From Paracoccaceae bacterium (GTDB lineage: Bacteria; Pseudomonadota; Alphaproteobacteria; Rhodobacterales; Rhodobacteraceae), in the NCBI GenBank assembly GCA_016124615.1, contig WGNF01000007.1, positions 248,001 to 312,000 of the forward strand: DNA of 64,000 nucleotides, written 5' to 3'. Positions 50,535-59,540 of this stretch are shown in pieces. Under the pieces are notes generated by a model. The model saw only the letters and a program-made list of their open reading frames with translations, was not told the DNA's origin and did no database searches. A program made the translations under genes and the position numbers. Every line of letters starts with the position of its first letter. Positions within the stretch are counted from its first letter, which is position 1.

Positions 50535-52178
50535 CTACGCCACATCCGTCATCTTCAGCGGCATGTCGTCATGCACCGGCACGGTCTGGCGTTCGATCAT
50601 CCGATGAACGCGCGGCGGGGCGTCGCCGCGGTGCAGTGCCATCACCCGTTCGGTCACCTCGGCGTCGGCCTTGGTCCGCCGTTCCTGATGGCGGACGTAA
50701 TCGACCCAGGTCGGCACGTGATAGCTTTCGGTCCACAGCTCGGGACTTTCCAGATCGCGCAGCAGCGCCCATTGCCGCGCGCCGTCGCGCAGCCGGATGC
50801 GGCGGCGCTGGCGCATCACCGCCAGAAACTCCTCCACGTCGCCCTGCGCGATCCGGTAGTCGATCATCACCATCACCGGGCCGCTGCGCGGCTTCAAATC
50901 CAGCCGCAGCGCCGGTTCCTGCCAGCGCCCCAGCGGATCAAGGTCGAGGTTGCCGAACTCGGCCAGCCCCAGCCAACGCCCGGCGAAGACCCCCACGAAG
51001 AGCACGACACCCGAGGCCGCCAGCGACCAGACCGGCCCCTGCGCGTCGGCCAGCACACCCCAAAGCCAGCTGCCCAGCGCCATGCCGCCAAAGGTTGCCG
51101 TCTGGTAGAACGACAGCGCCCGCCCAACGACCCAGCGCGGCGTCGACAGTTGCACCGTCACGTTGAACAGCGACAGCGCCAGCACCCAGCAGGCCCCCGT
51201 CACCGCCAACGTCAGGCAGCTCAGCACCAGCAGCTTGCTGGCCGCCAGCCCCTCTACCCCGACGGCAAAGCCGAGGAAGGCGATCCGGATCAGCGTCTCG
51301 TTGCGCACCAGCGTCGACAGCCGCTGGCTGACCAGCACGCCGCCGATGGCGCCAAGGCCGAAGCTGCCCAGAAGCAGGCCATAGGTCAGCGCGGTTCCCT
51401 TCAGCACGTCCGCCGCCACCACCGGCAACAGCGCCAGCACCGACGAGGCGGCAAAGCCGAACAGCGCGCCGCGCGCCATCACCTTCATCAGCGCGGGCGA
51501 CATCGAGACATAGCGCAGCCCCGCCGACAGCGCCGAGGGCAGATGTTCGCGCGGCAGCCGCCGTTCCTTCGTTTCCGGCTTCCAGCGCAACAGCGCCCAG
51601 ACCAGCGCCACATAGCTTGCCGCGTTCACGCCGAAGGCCGCGCCCGCCCCTGCAGCCGCCACGATCGCGCCGCCCAGCGCCGGCCCGACCGAGCGCATCA
51701 GGTTGAACCCCATCGAGTTCAGGCCGACCGCACCGCGCACCTCGCCGCGCGGCACCACATCGCCGACCGAGGCCTGCCACGACGGGTTGTAAAGCGCGCC
51801 ACCCGCCCCGATCAGAAAGGTGAAGGCCAGAATCACCCAGGGCGTCACCAGCCCCGTATAGGCCATCGCCGCCAGCACCGCCGATGCGACCAGCATGAAC
51901 ACCTGCGCCCAGATCATCACCTGGCGGCGGTCGAAATTATCCGCCAGGGCCCCGGCGAGCAGCGAAAACGCCATGTAGGGCAACACATTGGCCGCCTGCA
52001 CCAGCGCCACCATGTCGTTCGAGGCCGCAAGCTCGGTCATCAGCCAGGCCGCGCCGACGCCTTGGATCAGGCTGCCGAGGTTCGAGATGTTCGAGCCGAT
52101 CCACAGGTCGCGAAACGTCCGGTGCCGTAGCGGGGCCAGCACGGGCTGGCGGGTTCTTGTCGTCGTTTCCTGATCCAT
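50535..52178 (-). CDS. MFS_3-type exporter with a C-terminal ferredoxin-like (ABM-type) domain
   Basis: A 547-residue protein. Residues 1-405 form a 12-segment MFS exporter of the MFS_3/EntS group (LRHRTFRDLWIGSNISNLGSLIQGVGAAWLMTEL; ALADNFDRRQVMIWAQ is motif A). The last 120 residues are soluble: VMVMIDYRIAQGDVEEFLAVMRQRRRIRLRDGARQW...YHVPTWVDYVRHQERR. This looks like an antibiotic-biosynthesis-monooxygenase-type alpha/beta barrel, a tail known in part of this group. The ATG at 52178 is used. It is divergent from an aminotransferase gene. Substrate unknown; siderophore or drug export is possible. Confidence 0.85.
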   Translation of the reverse strand: MDQETTTRTRQPVLAPLRHRTFRDLWIGSNISNLGSLIQGVGAAWLMTELAASNDMVALVQAANVLPYMAFSLLAGALADNFDRRQVMIWAQVFMLVASAVLAAMAYTGLVTPWVILAFTFLIGAGGALYNPSWQASVGDVVPRGEVRGAVGLNSMGFNLMRSVGPALGGAIVAAAGAGAAFGVNAASYVALVWALLRWKPETKERRLPREHLPSALSAGLRYVSMSPALMKVMARGALFGFAASSVLALLPVVAADVLKGTALTYGLLLGSFGLGAIGGVLVSQRLSTLVRNETLIRIAFLGFAVGVEGLAASKLLVLSCLTLAVTGACWVLALSLFNVTVQLSTPRWVVGRALSFYQTATFGGMALGSWLWGVLADAQGPVWSLAASGVVLFVGVFAGRWLGLAEFGNLDLDPLGRWQEPALRLDLKPRSGPVMVMIDYRIAQGDVEEFLAVMRQRRRIRLRDGARQWALLRDLESPELWTESYHVPTWVDYVRHQERRTKADAEVTERVMALHRGDAPPRVHRMIERQTVPVHDDMPLKMTDVA

Positions 52179-52274
52179 CACACCCTCCGCCCTGCGATAT
52201 GACGCCGCATGGGCGGGAACCTCAACCCCCCAAACCGCCTTGCCGGTGTCACCGAAATCCGCTTGAGTGCCGCC

Positions 52275-53384
52275 ATGACCGGACCCCGCTTCACCCCCCT
52301 CGCGCAAAGCCTGCCCGCCACCGTGCCCTTCGTCGGGCCCGAGACGCAGGAACGCGCCCGCGGCCGCGCTTTCATTGCCCGCCTTGGCGCCAACGAATCC
52401 GTTTTCGGCCCCTCGCCGAAGGCCGTCGCCGCCATGCAGGCCGCCGCCGCCGAGTGCTGGATGTATGGCGATCCGGAAAACCACGACCTGCGCGCGGCGC
52501 TTGCCGCCCATCACGGCGTCACCCCGGCCAACATCGTGGTTGGCGAGGGCATCGACGGGCTGCTGGGCTACCTTGTCCGCCTTGTCGTCTGCCCCGGCGA
52601 TCCGGTCGTCACCTCGGATGGCGCCTACCCCACCTTCAACTTCCATGTCGCGGGCTTCGGCGGCGCGCTGCACAAGGTGCCCTACCGCAACGACGCCGAA
52701 GACCCCGACGCCCTGATCAGCGCCGCCGCCGCCACGCGCGCCAGGCTGATCTACCTTGCCAACCCCGACAATCCGATGGGCAGCGCCCATCCCGCCGCGG
52801 TGATCGCCGACATGATCGCCCGCGTCCCCGACGGCACGATTCTGATCCTTGACGAGGCCTATATCGACCTTGCGCCCGACGGCACCGCCCCCGCGATCGA
52901 CGCCGAGGACCCGCGCGTGATCCGGATGCGCACGTTCTCCAAGGGCTATGGCATGGCAGGGGCCCGCGTCGGCTATGCCATCGGCGCGCCGCCGCTGATC
53001 CAGGCCTTCGACAAGATCCGCAACCACTTCGGGATGAGCCGGATTTCACAGGCAGGCGCCCTCGCCGCCCTGGCGGACCAGCCCTACCTGACCGAGGTGA
53101 AGGCCAGGGTCGCCCGCGCCCGCGACCGCATCGCCGCCATTGCGCGCGCCAACGAGTTGACGCCGCTGCCCTCGGCCACCAACTTCGTCACCATCGACTG
53201 CGGGCAAGATGGTGCCTTCGCCCGTCGCACGCTGCAGGGCCTCGTCGCCCGTGGCATCTTTGTGCGCATGCCCTTCGTCGCGCCGCAGGACCGCTGCATC
53301 CGCGTCAGCTGCGGCACCGATGCGATGCTCGACGCCTTCGCCGCCGCCCTGCCCGAGGCGCTGGACGAAGCCCGCGGCGCCTGA
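52275..53384 (+). CDS. Class I/II PLP aminotransferase (histidinol-phosphate aminotransferase-like)
   Basis: A 369-residue fold-type I aminotransferase. LGANESVFGPSPKAVAAM near residue 37 is the HisC-type substrate loop, LANPDNPMGS near 170 and DEAYIDLAP near 195 bind PLP, and the Schiff-base lysine is in TFSKGYGMAGARVGYAIG near residue 222. The conserved Arg is in CIRVSCGT. It is close to HisC but without other his genes nearby, so a role with another amino acid is equally possible. The ATG at 52275 begins just before the family N-terminus. Confidence 0.85.
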   Translation: MTGPRFTPLAQSLPATVPFVGPETQERARGRAFIARLGANESVFGPSPKAVAAMQAAAAECWMYGDPENHDLRAALAAHHGVTPANIVVGEGIDGLLGYLVRLVVCPGDPVVTSDGAYPTFNFHVAGFGGALHKVPYRNDAEDPDALISAAAATRARLIYLANPDNPMGSAHPAAVIADMIARVPDGTILILDEAYIDLAPDGTAPAIDAEDPRVIRMRTFSKGYGMAGARVGYAIGAPPLIQAFDKIRNHFGMSRISQAGALAALADQPYLTEVKARVARARDRIAAIARANELTPLPSATNFVTIDCGQDGAFARRTLQGLVARGIFVRMPFVAPQDRCIRVSCGTDAMLDAFAAALPEALDEARGA

Positions 53385-53391
53385 GCCGCGC

Positions 53392-54594
53392 CTACCGCCC
53401 GGCCACCACCCGCGCCGCCGCCGCCAGTGCGCCCGCCCCGTGCGGGATATCCAGCGCCAGCATCCCGGCCTCCATCACGCTCAACGCGCCCAGCGTCATG
53501 TGGGCGTTCACATGGCCCATATGCGCCACCCGCAGGAAACCGTGATAGGCCGGGTCGGCAGGCTCTGCCATGCCAAGCCCGATCCCCAGCGTCACGCCGG
53601 CCTGATGTTCCGTCCAGCGGCGCAAGGCGGTTGCGTGCGGCGCCCCCAGCCGCGCGGCGGTGACGGAATGGCCGCGAAAGGCCGGATCGGCCACGTTCAG
53701 CGCGATGGCCGGATTGCCCGCGCCCCAGGCATCGAACGCCGCCCAGACGCTGCGCGCCAGCACCGCATGGCGGGCCCAGGCGGCTTCCAGCCCCTCTTCA
53801 TGCAGCAGCATCGTCAGCGACTCGGCCACCCCGTAAAGGTGCTGGGTCGGCGCGGTGCCACAGAAATACTGCCAGAACTCCTGCGGTGCGGCGCGCGGCG
53901 CCCAATCCCAATAGGGCGTGCAAAGATCGCCGCCCTGACAGCGTGCCTTGGCCTTGTCGGAAAACCACAGGAACCCCAGCCCCGGCGGCGTCATCAGCCC
54001 CTTCTGGCTGGCCGCCACCAGCAGATCGACGCCCCAGGCATCCATCCGCATTTCATCGCAGCCGAGCGAGGCGACCGCGTCCACCGCCAGCAGCGCCGGA
54101 TGGCCGGTGGCGTCCAGCACCGCGCGCAGCCCTGCGATGTCGTTCTTGACCGAGCTTGCGGTGTCGACATGTGTCGCCAGCACCGCCTTGATCCGGCGCC
54201 CGGCATCGGCGCGCAAGGCGGTCTCGACCCGGCCCAGATCCAGCGGCGACGACCTGCCGAAATCGAGCACCTCGACCGCCACGCCCATCCGCCGCGCCGA
54301 CTCGGCCCAGCCGACGCCAAACCGCCCCGTCGCCAGCACCAGCGCCCTGTCGCCGCGCGAAAACAGGTTGGCGTTGGCCGCTTCCCAGGCGCCATGCCCG
54401 TTGACGATGTAGATTGCCACATGCGCCGTGGTGCCCGCCAACGCCTTCAGGTCGGCCGCGATCCGCGCCGTCAGGTCGTGCAACGGCCCTTCGTAGATGT
54501 TGGGCGAGGGTCGGTGCATCGCGGCCAGCACCCGGTCGGGTACGACCGAGGGGCCGGGAATGGCAAGGTAGGGGCGACCGTTTGCAAGGCTCAT
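53392..54594 (-). CDS. Alanine/serine-glyoxylate aminotransferase family enzyme
   Basis: A 400-residue class V PLP aminotransferase. The N-terminus PYLAIPGPSVVPDRVLAAMHRPSPNIYEG is the AGT/SGAT phosphate and substrate loop; VNGHGAWEAANANLF, THVDTASSVKNDI, AVDAVASLGCDEM and the lysine in AASQKGLMTPPGLGF near residue 197 follow. It transfers an amino group to glyoxylate or, in some relatives, acts on serine or pyridoxamine. The ATG at 54594 follows GGAG at good spacing; an ATG four codons upstream is the alternative. It is convergent with the aminotransferase gene 8 bp away. Confidence 0.88.
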   Translation of the reverse strand: MSLANGRPYLAIPGPSVVPDRVLAAMHRPSPNIYEGPLHDLTARIAADLKALAGTTAHVAIYIVNGHGAWEAANANLFSRGDRALVLATGRFGVGWAESARRMGVAVEVLDFGRSSPLDLGRVETALRADAGRRIKAVLATHVDTASSVKNDIAGLRAVLDATGHPALLAVDAVASLGCDEMRMDAWGVDLLVAASQKGLMTPPGLGFLWFSDKAKARCQGGDLCTPYWDWAPRAAPQEFWQYFCGTAPTQHLYGVAESLTMLLHEEGLEAAWARHAVLARSVWAAFDAWGAGNPAIALNVADPAFRGHSVTAARLGAPHATALRRWTEHQAGVTLGIGLGMAEPADPAYHGFLRVAHMGHVNAHMTLGALSVMEAGMLALDIPHGAGALAAAARVVAGR

Positions 54595-54768
54595 CACAGA
54601 CTCCATCGGGGACCTGTCGGACGTAGAACCCCCGCTGGTGAACGTCAATCGGGTGCCTTGCTTGCCTGCCCCGGCGTTTCCCGCTAGACCGCGCTGCAAT
54701 CGCAACCCCGGGGTGGCCCCGCGCATGTCTCCGTTTCCCATGACACCGGTCGAAGGCCGCAGGCCGAC

Positions 54769-56523
54769 GTGACGGCGGTTTCGCTTCTTCGCTGGATGTG
54801 GCGCGACTATCTGCGCCCGCATATCCCGATCCTCGCCATCGCGCTGGCGCTGATGAGCGTCGAGGGCGGCACGCAGGGCGCGCTGTCCTACCTGATCCAG
54901 CCGATGTTCGACCGCATCACCGTCGGCGGCCGGACCAGCGACGTGATCTGGGTCGCGATGGCGGTCAGTGGCGTGTTTCTGCTGCGCGCGCTGTCGGGCT
55001 TTTCCCAGCGTGTGCTGATGGCGATGACCGGCGAGCGTTTCGTGGCCGCGATGCAGACCGACGTTCTGGCCCACCTGATGCGGTTGGACCAGAGCTTTCA
55101 CCAGACCCAATCCCCCGGCGCGCTGATCGAGCGGGTGCGCGGCGATACCGCGACGCTGCGGATGCTTTGGGGCACGGTCCTTGCCGCCGTCGGGCGCGAT
55201 GTGGTGGCGCTGCTGTCGTTGCTGGGGGTGGCGCTGTCGGTCGACTGGCGCTGGACGCTGATCGCCGTGGCGGGGGCGCCGCTGCTGGTCTGGCCGATCA
55301 GCCGGCTGCAAAAGGTGGTGCGCCGCACCAGCCGCGCCGCCCGCGAAACCGCCTCGCGCATTTCAACCCGGCTGGACGAGATCTTTCACGGCATGGCCAC
55401 GATCCAGTTGACCGGCACCGAGGTGCGCGAAGGCGGTCGCTTCCGGACCGAGGTTCACAACTACGTGCGCGCCCAGATCCGCGCCGAGGCCGGATCGGCC
55501 GGCATTCCCGCGCTGATGGATATCGTCGCCGCCATCGGTTTTGCCGGGGTGCTGACCTACGGCGGGATGCAGATCCTGCACGGCGAGAAGACGATGGGCG
55601 AGTTCATGAGCTTCTTCACCGCCATCGCCCTGCTGTTCGAGCCGCTGCGCCGCCTTGGCTCGGTCTCGGGCGCATGGCAGGTGGCGCGCGCCAGTTTGGA
55701 GCGTATCCGTTCGTTGTTCGACGCGGTTCCTCGCATCGTCACCCCCGCCGCGCCGGAGCCGCTGCCGACCAGCATGCGGATCGAGATCGACGCGGTCACC
55801 TTCGGCTATGGCCGCGAACCCGTGCTGCACGGCCTCAGCTTCACCGCCGAAGCCGGCAAGACCACGGCCCTCGTCGGCCCGTCCGGCGCCGGGAAAAGCA
55901 CCGTCTTCGCCCTGCTGTCGCGCCTTGCCGACCCGCAGGGCGGCGGCATCCGCATCGGCGGGCGCGACCTGCGCCGGTTGGAGCTTGCCGGGCTGCGCAA
56001 CCTCTTTTCCGTCGTCTCGCAGGATACCGCGCTTTTTGACGAGACGATCCGCGACAACATCCTGATGGGCCGCGCGAACGTGCCCGAGGCGCGGCTGGCC
56101 GAGGTGCTTGACGCCGCCCATATCGGCGAGTTCGTGAAGGGGCTGCCGCAGGGCCTTGATACGCCCGCCGGGCCACGCGGATCGGGCCTGTCGGGCGGCC
56201 AGCGTCAGCGCGTGGCGATTGCGCGCGCACTGCTGCGCGACGCGCCGATCCTGCTCTTGGACGAGGCGACATCGGCACTGGACGCGCAATCCGAAACCTA
56301 TGTGCAAGAGGCACTGGGAAAGCTGCAGAAGGGCCGCACCACGTTGGTGATCGCGCACCGGCTGGCGACCGTGCGCGATGCCGACAAGATCGTCGTGCTC
56401 GATCACGGCCGCGTCGTCGATCAGGGCACCCATGACGAGTTGATCGCCCGCAGCGGGGTCTATGCCGATCTTTACCGGCTGCAGTTCCGCACCGAACCCG
56501 CCGCTAGCGACCCACCCGCCTGA
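54769..56523 (+). CDS. ABC exporter, fused membrane and ATPase domains (MsbA-like)
   Basis: A 584-residue half-transporter with GTG start. Six membrane segments (about 15-300, containing ERVRGDTATLRMLWGTVL) are followed by the ATPase: Walker A GPSGAGKST near 370, Q-loop VSQDTALFDETIRDNI, signature LSGGQRQRV near 475, Walker B ILLLDEATSALD, and switch His in VIAHRLATV. It works as a homodimer in the inner membrane and resembles lipid/drug flippases of the MsbA group. Its last 20 bp overlap the end of the convergent glycosyltransferase gene. Confidence 0.92.
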   Translation: MTAVSLLRWMWRDYLRPHIPILAIALALMSVEGGTQGALSYLIQPMFDRITVGGRTSDVIWVAMAVSGVFLLRALSGFSQRVLMAMTGERFVAAMQTDVLAHLMRLDQSFHQTQSPGALIERVRGDTATLRMLWGTVLAAVGRDVVALLSLLGVALSVDWRWTLIAVAGAPLLVWPISRLQKVVRRTSRAARETASRISTRLDEIFHGMATIQLTGTEVREGGRFRTEVHNYVRAQIRAEAGSAGIPALMDIVAAIGFAGVLTYGGMQILHGEKTMGEFMSFFTAIALLFEPLRRLGSVSGAWQVARASLERIRSLFDAVPRIVTPAAPEPLPTSMRIEIDAVTFGYGREPVLHGLSFTAEAGKTTALVGPSGAGKSTVFALLSRLADPQGGGIRIGGRDLRRLELAGLRNLFSVVSQDTALFDETIRDNILMGRANVPEARLAEVLDAAHIGEFVKGLPQGLDTPAGPRGSGLSGGQRQRVAIARALLRDAPILLLDEATSALDAQSETYVQEALGKLQKGRTTLVIAHRLATVRDADKIVVLDHGRVVDQGTHDELIARSGVYADLYRLQFRTEPAASDPPA

Positions 56524-56974
56524 GGGCTGCTTCCGGGGCCGCGTGATAAAGCCCCTGCGGCACCAGAACCCAGGGCCGCCCCGGCCAAAGCCGGGGCCAG
56601 AACCGCGGCCATCCGGTTGCCATCGGCCGCGCGGCCAGCGTGCCCGCCTGCCCCGCCCGCCGTTCCAGATGGCGCAACACCTCGCCGGTCCAGCCCGGCG
56701 CGGGCAGACTGGCCGCCGCCGGAAACAACAACCACTCGCCCAGCGCCGCCGCCGCACCCTGCGCCAGCGCCTTGGCCCGATTGCGCGAGCCGACCAGCAC
56801 CTCGGCCCCGGCTTCGGCGGCGATCCGCAGTGTCGCATCGGTCGATCCGCCATCCACCAGGATCAGTTCGCGCACCAGCCCCTCGGCCAGCGCCTCGCCC
56901 AGCGCGGCCAGTTGCCGCGGCAGTACTCGTTCAGCGTTGCAGACCGCCATGATGACCGAGATCGGCGCGCGCAT
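56504..56974 (-). CDS. Short family-2 glycosyltransferase
   Basis: A 156-residue GT-A protein: ISVIMAVCNAERVLPRQLAAL, then LILVDGGSTDATLRIAAEAGAEVL with the nucleotide-binding Asp-Gly-Gly, then GSRNRAKALAQGAAAALGEWLLFPAAASLPAPGW. The expected Asp-x-Asp position reads FPAAAS, so the usual metal-binding acids are missing. At 156 residues it is shorter than typical GT2 proteins (about 220), with the acceptor half reduced. The ATG at 56974 follows CGGGAGAG. It overlaps the convergent ABC exporter gene by 20 bp. Possibly inactive or a specialised minimal enzyme. Confidence 0.7.
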   Translation of the reverse strand: MRAPISVIMAVCNAERVLPRQLAALGEALAEGLVRELILVDGGSTDATLRIAAEAGAEVLVGSRNRAKALAQGAAAALGEWLLFPAAASLPAPGWTGEVLRHLERRAGQAGTLAARPMATGWPRFWPRLWPGRPWVLVPQGLYHAAPEAALRRVGR

Positions 56975-57043
56975 CTCTCCCGCTCCCTGTTGCGGTGCCT
57001 GTCCTATCCTATATGTCTTGGGACCGACCGAGGGGAGAGCGAA

Positions 57044-57802
57044 ATGACAGGCGAACGCGCCGAAGACCGCAAGGTCTTCCGCATCACCGGGACCGATCGC
57101 GAAAGCTTTCTGCAGGGCCTCGTCTCGAACGACGCCCGCCGTCTGGCCGAGGGGCCGATCTATGCCGCGCTGCTGTCGCCGCAGGGCAAATATCTGGCCG
57201 ATTTCCTGCTGATCCCGCAGGGCGATGCGGTCCTTCTGGACGTCAAGGACGCGCTGGCCGAGGCGCTGGTGCGCCGCCTGACGATGTACCGGCTGCGGGC
57301 CGATGTACAGATCACCCCCACCGCGCTGCATGTGCAACGCGGGCTGGGCCCGGCGCCCGCCGATGCGGTGGCCGACCCGCGCCACCCGGCGCTGGGCTGG
57401 CGGCTTTACAGCGACGATCCGGGCAGCGACCCGGTGATCGACTGGGATGCGATCCGGGTGGAACACCTGATCCCCGAGACCGGGGCCGAACTGGTCCCCG
57501 ACGACAGCTACATCCTTGAGGTCGGGTTCGAGCGGCTGCACGGCGTCGACTTTCGCAAGGGCTGCTACGTCGGGCAAGAGGTCACGGCGCGGATGAAGCA
57601 CAAGACCGAGCTGCGCAAGGGCCTTGCGCGCGTCGCGGTAGAGGGTGCCGCCGCGCCCGGCACGCCGATCCTGTCAGACGGCAAGGAAGCGGGCACGCTT
57701 TACACCCGCGCGGGGGACCACGCGCTGGCCTATCTGCGCTTCGATCGGGCGGAAGGGGCGATGACGGCGGGTGACGCGCGCGTGGTCTGGCTGCGCGACT
57801 GA
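57044..57802 (+). CDS. ygfZ: YgfZ/GcvT-like folate-binding protein
   Basis: A 252-residue protein of the YgfZ (IBA57) family. The diagnostic motif RKGCYVGQEVTARMK lies near residue 172, and the N-terminal FRITGTDRESFLQGLVSNDARRL is the GcvT-like start. YgfZ uses a folate to help maintain or assemble iron-sulfur clusters in certain enzymes. The ATG at 57044 follows GGGGAGAG. It is divergent from the glycosyltransferase gene and convergent with the GNAT gene. Confidence 0.92.
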   Translation: MTGERAEDRKVFRITGTDRESFLQGLVSNDARRLAEGPIYAALLSPQGKYLADFLLIPQGDAVLLDVKDALAEALVRRLTMYRLRADVQITPTALHVQRGLGPAPADAVADPRHPALGWRLYSDDPGSDPVIDWDAIRVEHLIPETGAELVPDDSYILEVGFERLHGVDFRKGCYVGQEVTARMKHKTELRKGLARVAVEGAAAPGTPILSDGKEAGTLYTRAGDHALAYLRFDRAEGAMTAGDARVVWLRD

Positions 57803-57835
57803 AAGGGGGCTTTTACGGCGGCCCCGTGTCGACCC

Positions 57836-58309
57836 TTACCCCAGCGGAGCATCCGCGAGAATGATCGCGGGCCACAGCCCGGCCTTGGCCATCAGCGCGG
57901 CCGAGGCATCGTTCCACGCCCAGTAGGTGGTCGCCCAGACCGTCGCACCCTCAGCCTGAAAGCGCGCCTTGGCGGCCTCCAGCAGCGCCGAAGCCACCCC
58001 GCGCCGTCGCGCGGTTTCGGCCACCGCGACGTGGTGCAGAAATCCGCGCGTGCGAGCATGGTGGAGCGCGTGGGCCTCGATCCGCTGCACCTCGCACAGC
58101 GCATAGCCGATCGCTGCGCCATCCGCCTCGGCCAGCAAGGCGAACCAGCCGGGGCGCGCCAGCGTCTCGACGAAATGGGCCGCAACCGCGGCCGCGTCGG
58201 GCTCTGGCGGGAAGATGTCGGGGCGATGCGCGGCGTGCAGGCGCTGCACCACGGCGTTCAGCGGCAGCAGCAGCGCCGCCTCGTCAGGCCCGATCTGTCG
58301 GATCAGCAT
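57836..58309 (-). CDS. GNAT-family N-acetyltransferase
   Basis: A 157-residue GNAT protein. GFLHHVAVAETARRRGVASALLEAAKARF holds the acetyl-CoA loop RRRGVAS near residue 100; TVWATTYWAWNDASAALMAKAGLWPA is the closing region. The ATG at 58309 follows GGGAGGGG and starts exactly at the conserved LIRQIGPDEA; a longer in-frame version has no such site. It lies 57 bp downstream of efp on the same strand. Acceptor unknown. Confidence 0.85.
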   Translation of the reverse strand: MLIRQIGPDEAALLLPLNAVVQRLHAAHRPDIFPPEPDAAAVAAHFVETLARPGWFALLAEADGAAIGYALCEVQRIEAHALHHARTRGFLHHVAVAETARRRGVASALLEAAKARFQAEGATVWATTYWAWNDASAALMAKAGLWPAIILADAPLG

Positions 58310-58366
58310 GGCCAGCCCCTCCCTCGCATCCGGGGATGCGACAGTGACGCGCGCCACCGCCCGTGT

Positions 58367-58930
58367 TCAGGCGCGTTCGGAATATTCCATCAACTCGGTA
58401 TGCACGACGATATCCTCGTCAGGCCCGATGAACGGCGGAATCATGATCCGCACGCCGTTATCAAGGATCGCCGGTTTGAAGCTGTTCGCCGCCGTCTGAC
58501 CCTTCTGCACGGGTTCAGTTTCCACCACCTTGCAGACCACCTTCTGCGGCAGTTTCAGCGACAGCGCCTCGTCACCGTAATACTGGATCGTGGCGATCAT
58601 GCCGTCCTGCAGGAACGGGCGACGGTCGCCCAGAAGGTCGGCCGACAGCTCGATCTGCTCATAGGTCTCGTTGTCCATGAACACCAGCATCCCATCGGTT
58701 TCATAGAGGAATTGCTGGTCCTTGGTCTCCAACTCGACCGCCTCGACCTTGTCTTCCGAGCGGAACCGTTCGTTCAGCTTGCGCCCGTCGCGCAGGTTCT
58801 TCAGTTCCACCTGCGCAAAGGCGCCGCCCTTGCCGGGTTTCACGTGGTTCACCTTGACGGCGCCCCAGAGGCCGCCGTCGTGCTCCAGCACGAAACCCGG
58901 CTTGATCTCGTTGCCGTTGATCTTGGGCAT
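58367..58930 (-). CDS. efp: Translation elongation factor P
   Basis: A 187-residue three-domain EF-P (KOW-like domain 1-65, two OB folds to the end). The tip loop reads VKPGKGGAF with Lys34 at the position that is lysylated in E. coli. C-terminal [32 protein letters not shown] is diagnostic. It relieves ribosome stalling at proline runs. The ATG at 58930 gives the normal N-terminus [13 protein letters not shown] good promoter lies 44-72 bp upstream. The modifying enzymes are not encoded in the window. Confidence 0.96.
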   Translation of the reverse strand: MPKINGNEIKPGFVLEHDGGLWGAVKVNHVKPGKGGAFAQVELKNLRDGRKLNERFRSEDKVEAVELETKDQQFLYETDGMLVFMDNETYEQIELSADLLGDRRPFLQDGMIATIQYYGDEALSLKLPQKVVCKVVETEPVQKGQTAANSFKPAILDNGVRIMIPPFIGPDEDIVVHTELMEYSERA

Positions 58931-58973
58931 GTCGGAAAACCTTGCCAGATGGTTGATTGGAATTCGGGGGGCA

Positions 58974-59002
58974 CCTATATCTCGGGCCAGTAACGCTGGC
59001 AA
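58974..59002 (-). promoter_or_regulatory. Promoter of efp
   Basis: On the minus strand TTGCCA (59002-58997), a 17-bp spacer and TATAGG (58979-58974) form a convincing sigma70-type promoter directed at efp. The remaining 144 bp up to the next gene's start show no further gene. Confidence 0.65.
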
Positions 59003-59146
59003 GGTGACAAGATACGGTACGCGAGAGCCCTAGGCATGATCAGGGCGCATAGCGGGCATTCCTGAACGGGGATACCGAATCGTTTCGAAAACGCCATATT
59101 CGCCGAACGCCAGAAAACGCAAGAGCAAGAAAAAAAGGACTGTATC

Positions 59147-59473
59147 ATGGTCGACTTCGTTGACGGCACGGCATTCAACCATGAACAGGGCCAGCGTTCG
59201 CGCAAGCTGTTTGCGGCTGTCGTGCTTGCGGCTTTGGACGATGCCATCGCCGACGACAAGAAATACGGCAACGGGCCGGAACAGATCGCCCGCTGGGCGC
59301 GGTCGCGCGACGGGCGCGAAGTGTTGTCCTGCGCCGGGATCGACCCGAACGAACGTGTCGTGAAGGGCCTGATGGAATTCGTGTCGAAGGGTGTGCGCAC
59401 CTCTGTCGCGCTGTCGCGCGAGGAAAGCGAACGCCGTCACGCGATGGACATGGATCAGGCCGAAGCCGCCTGA
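59147..59473 (+). CDS. Conserved small rhodobacterial protein (DUF6280 type)
   Basis: A 108-residue acidic, helical protein. [57 protein letters not shown] makes up the core. I recognise it as a small protein family restricted to Rhodobacteraceae and relatives, named DUF6280 as I recall. No catalytic motif, signal or membrane segment. The ATG at 59147 follows AAAAAAAGGACTGTATC. A clear terminator follows the stop, so the gene is monocistronic. Its function is unknown; the composition suggests a regulatory or nucleoid-related role, which is a guess. Confidence 0.75.
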   Translation: MVDFVDGTAFNHEQGQRSRKLFAAVVLAALDDAIADDKKYGNGPEQIARWARSRDGREVLSCAGIDPNERVVKGLMEFVSKGVRTSVALSREESERRHAMDMDQAEAA

Positions 59474-59497
59474 GGCTTGCAAGGATCGCAACGCTCG

Positions 59498-59521
59498 ACG
59501 CGCCCGCTTTGGGCGCGTTTT
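59498..59521 (+). terminator. Rho-independent terminator
   Basis: ACGCGCCC-GCTTT-GGGCGCGT forms a perfect 8-bp stem with a 5-nt loop and runs into TTTTGC. It ends the small-protein gene 25 bp after its stop and insulates cobQ. Confidence 0.85.
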
Positions 59522-59540
59522 GCATTTCCGGGGGCTGCCG

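Noticed and set aside
59474..59540. Cobalamin riboswitch before cobQ
   Set aside because: The gap is only 67 bp and is occupied by a simple terminator hairpin; no B12-box-like sequence is visible.
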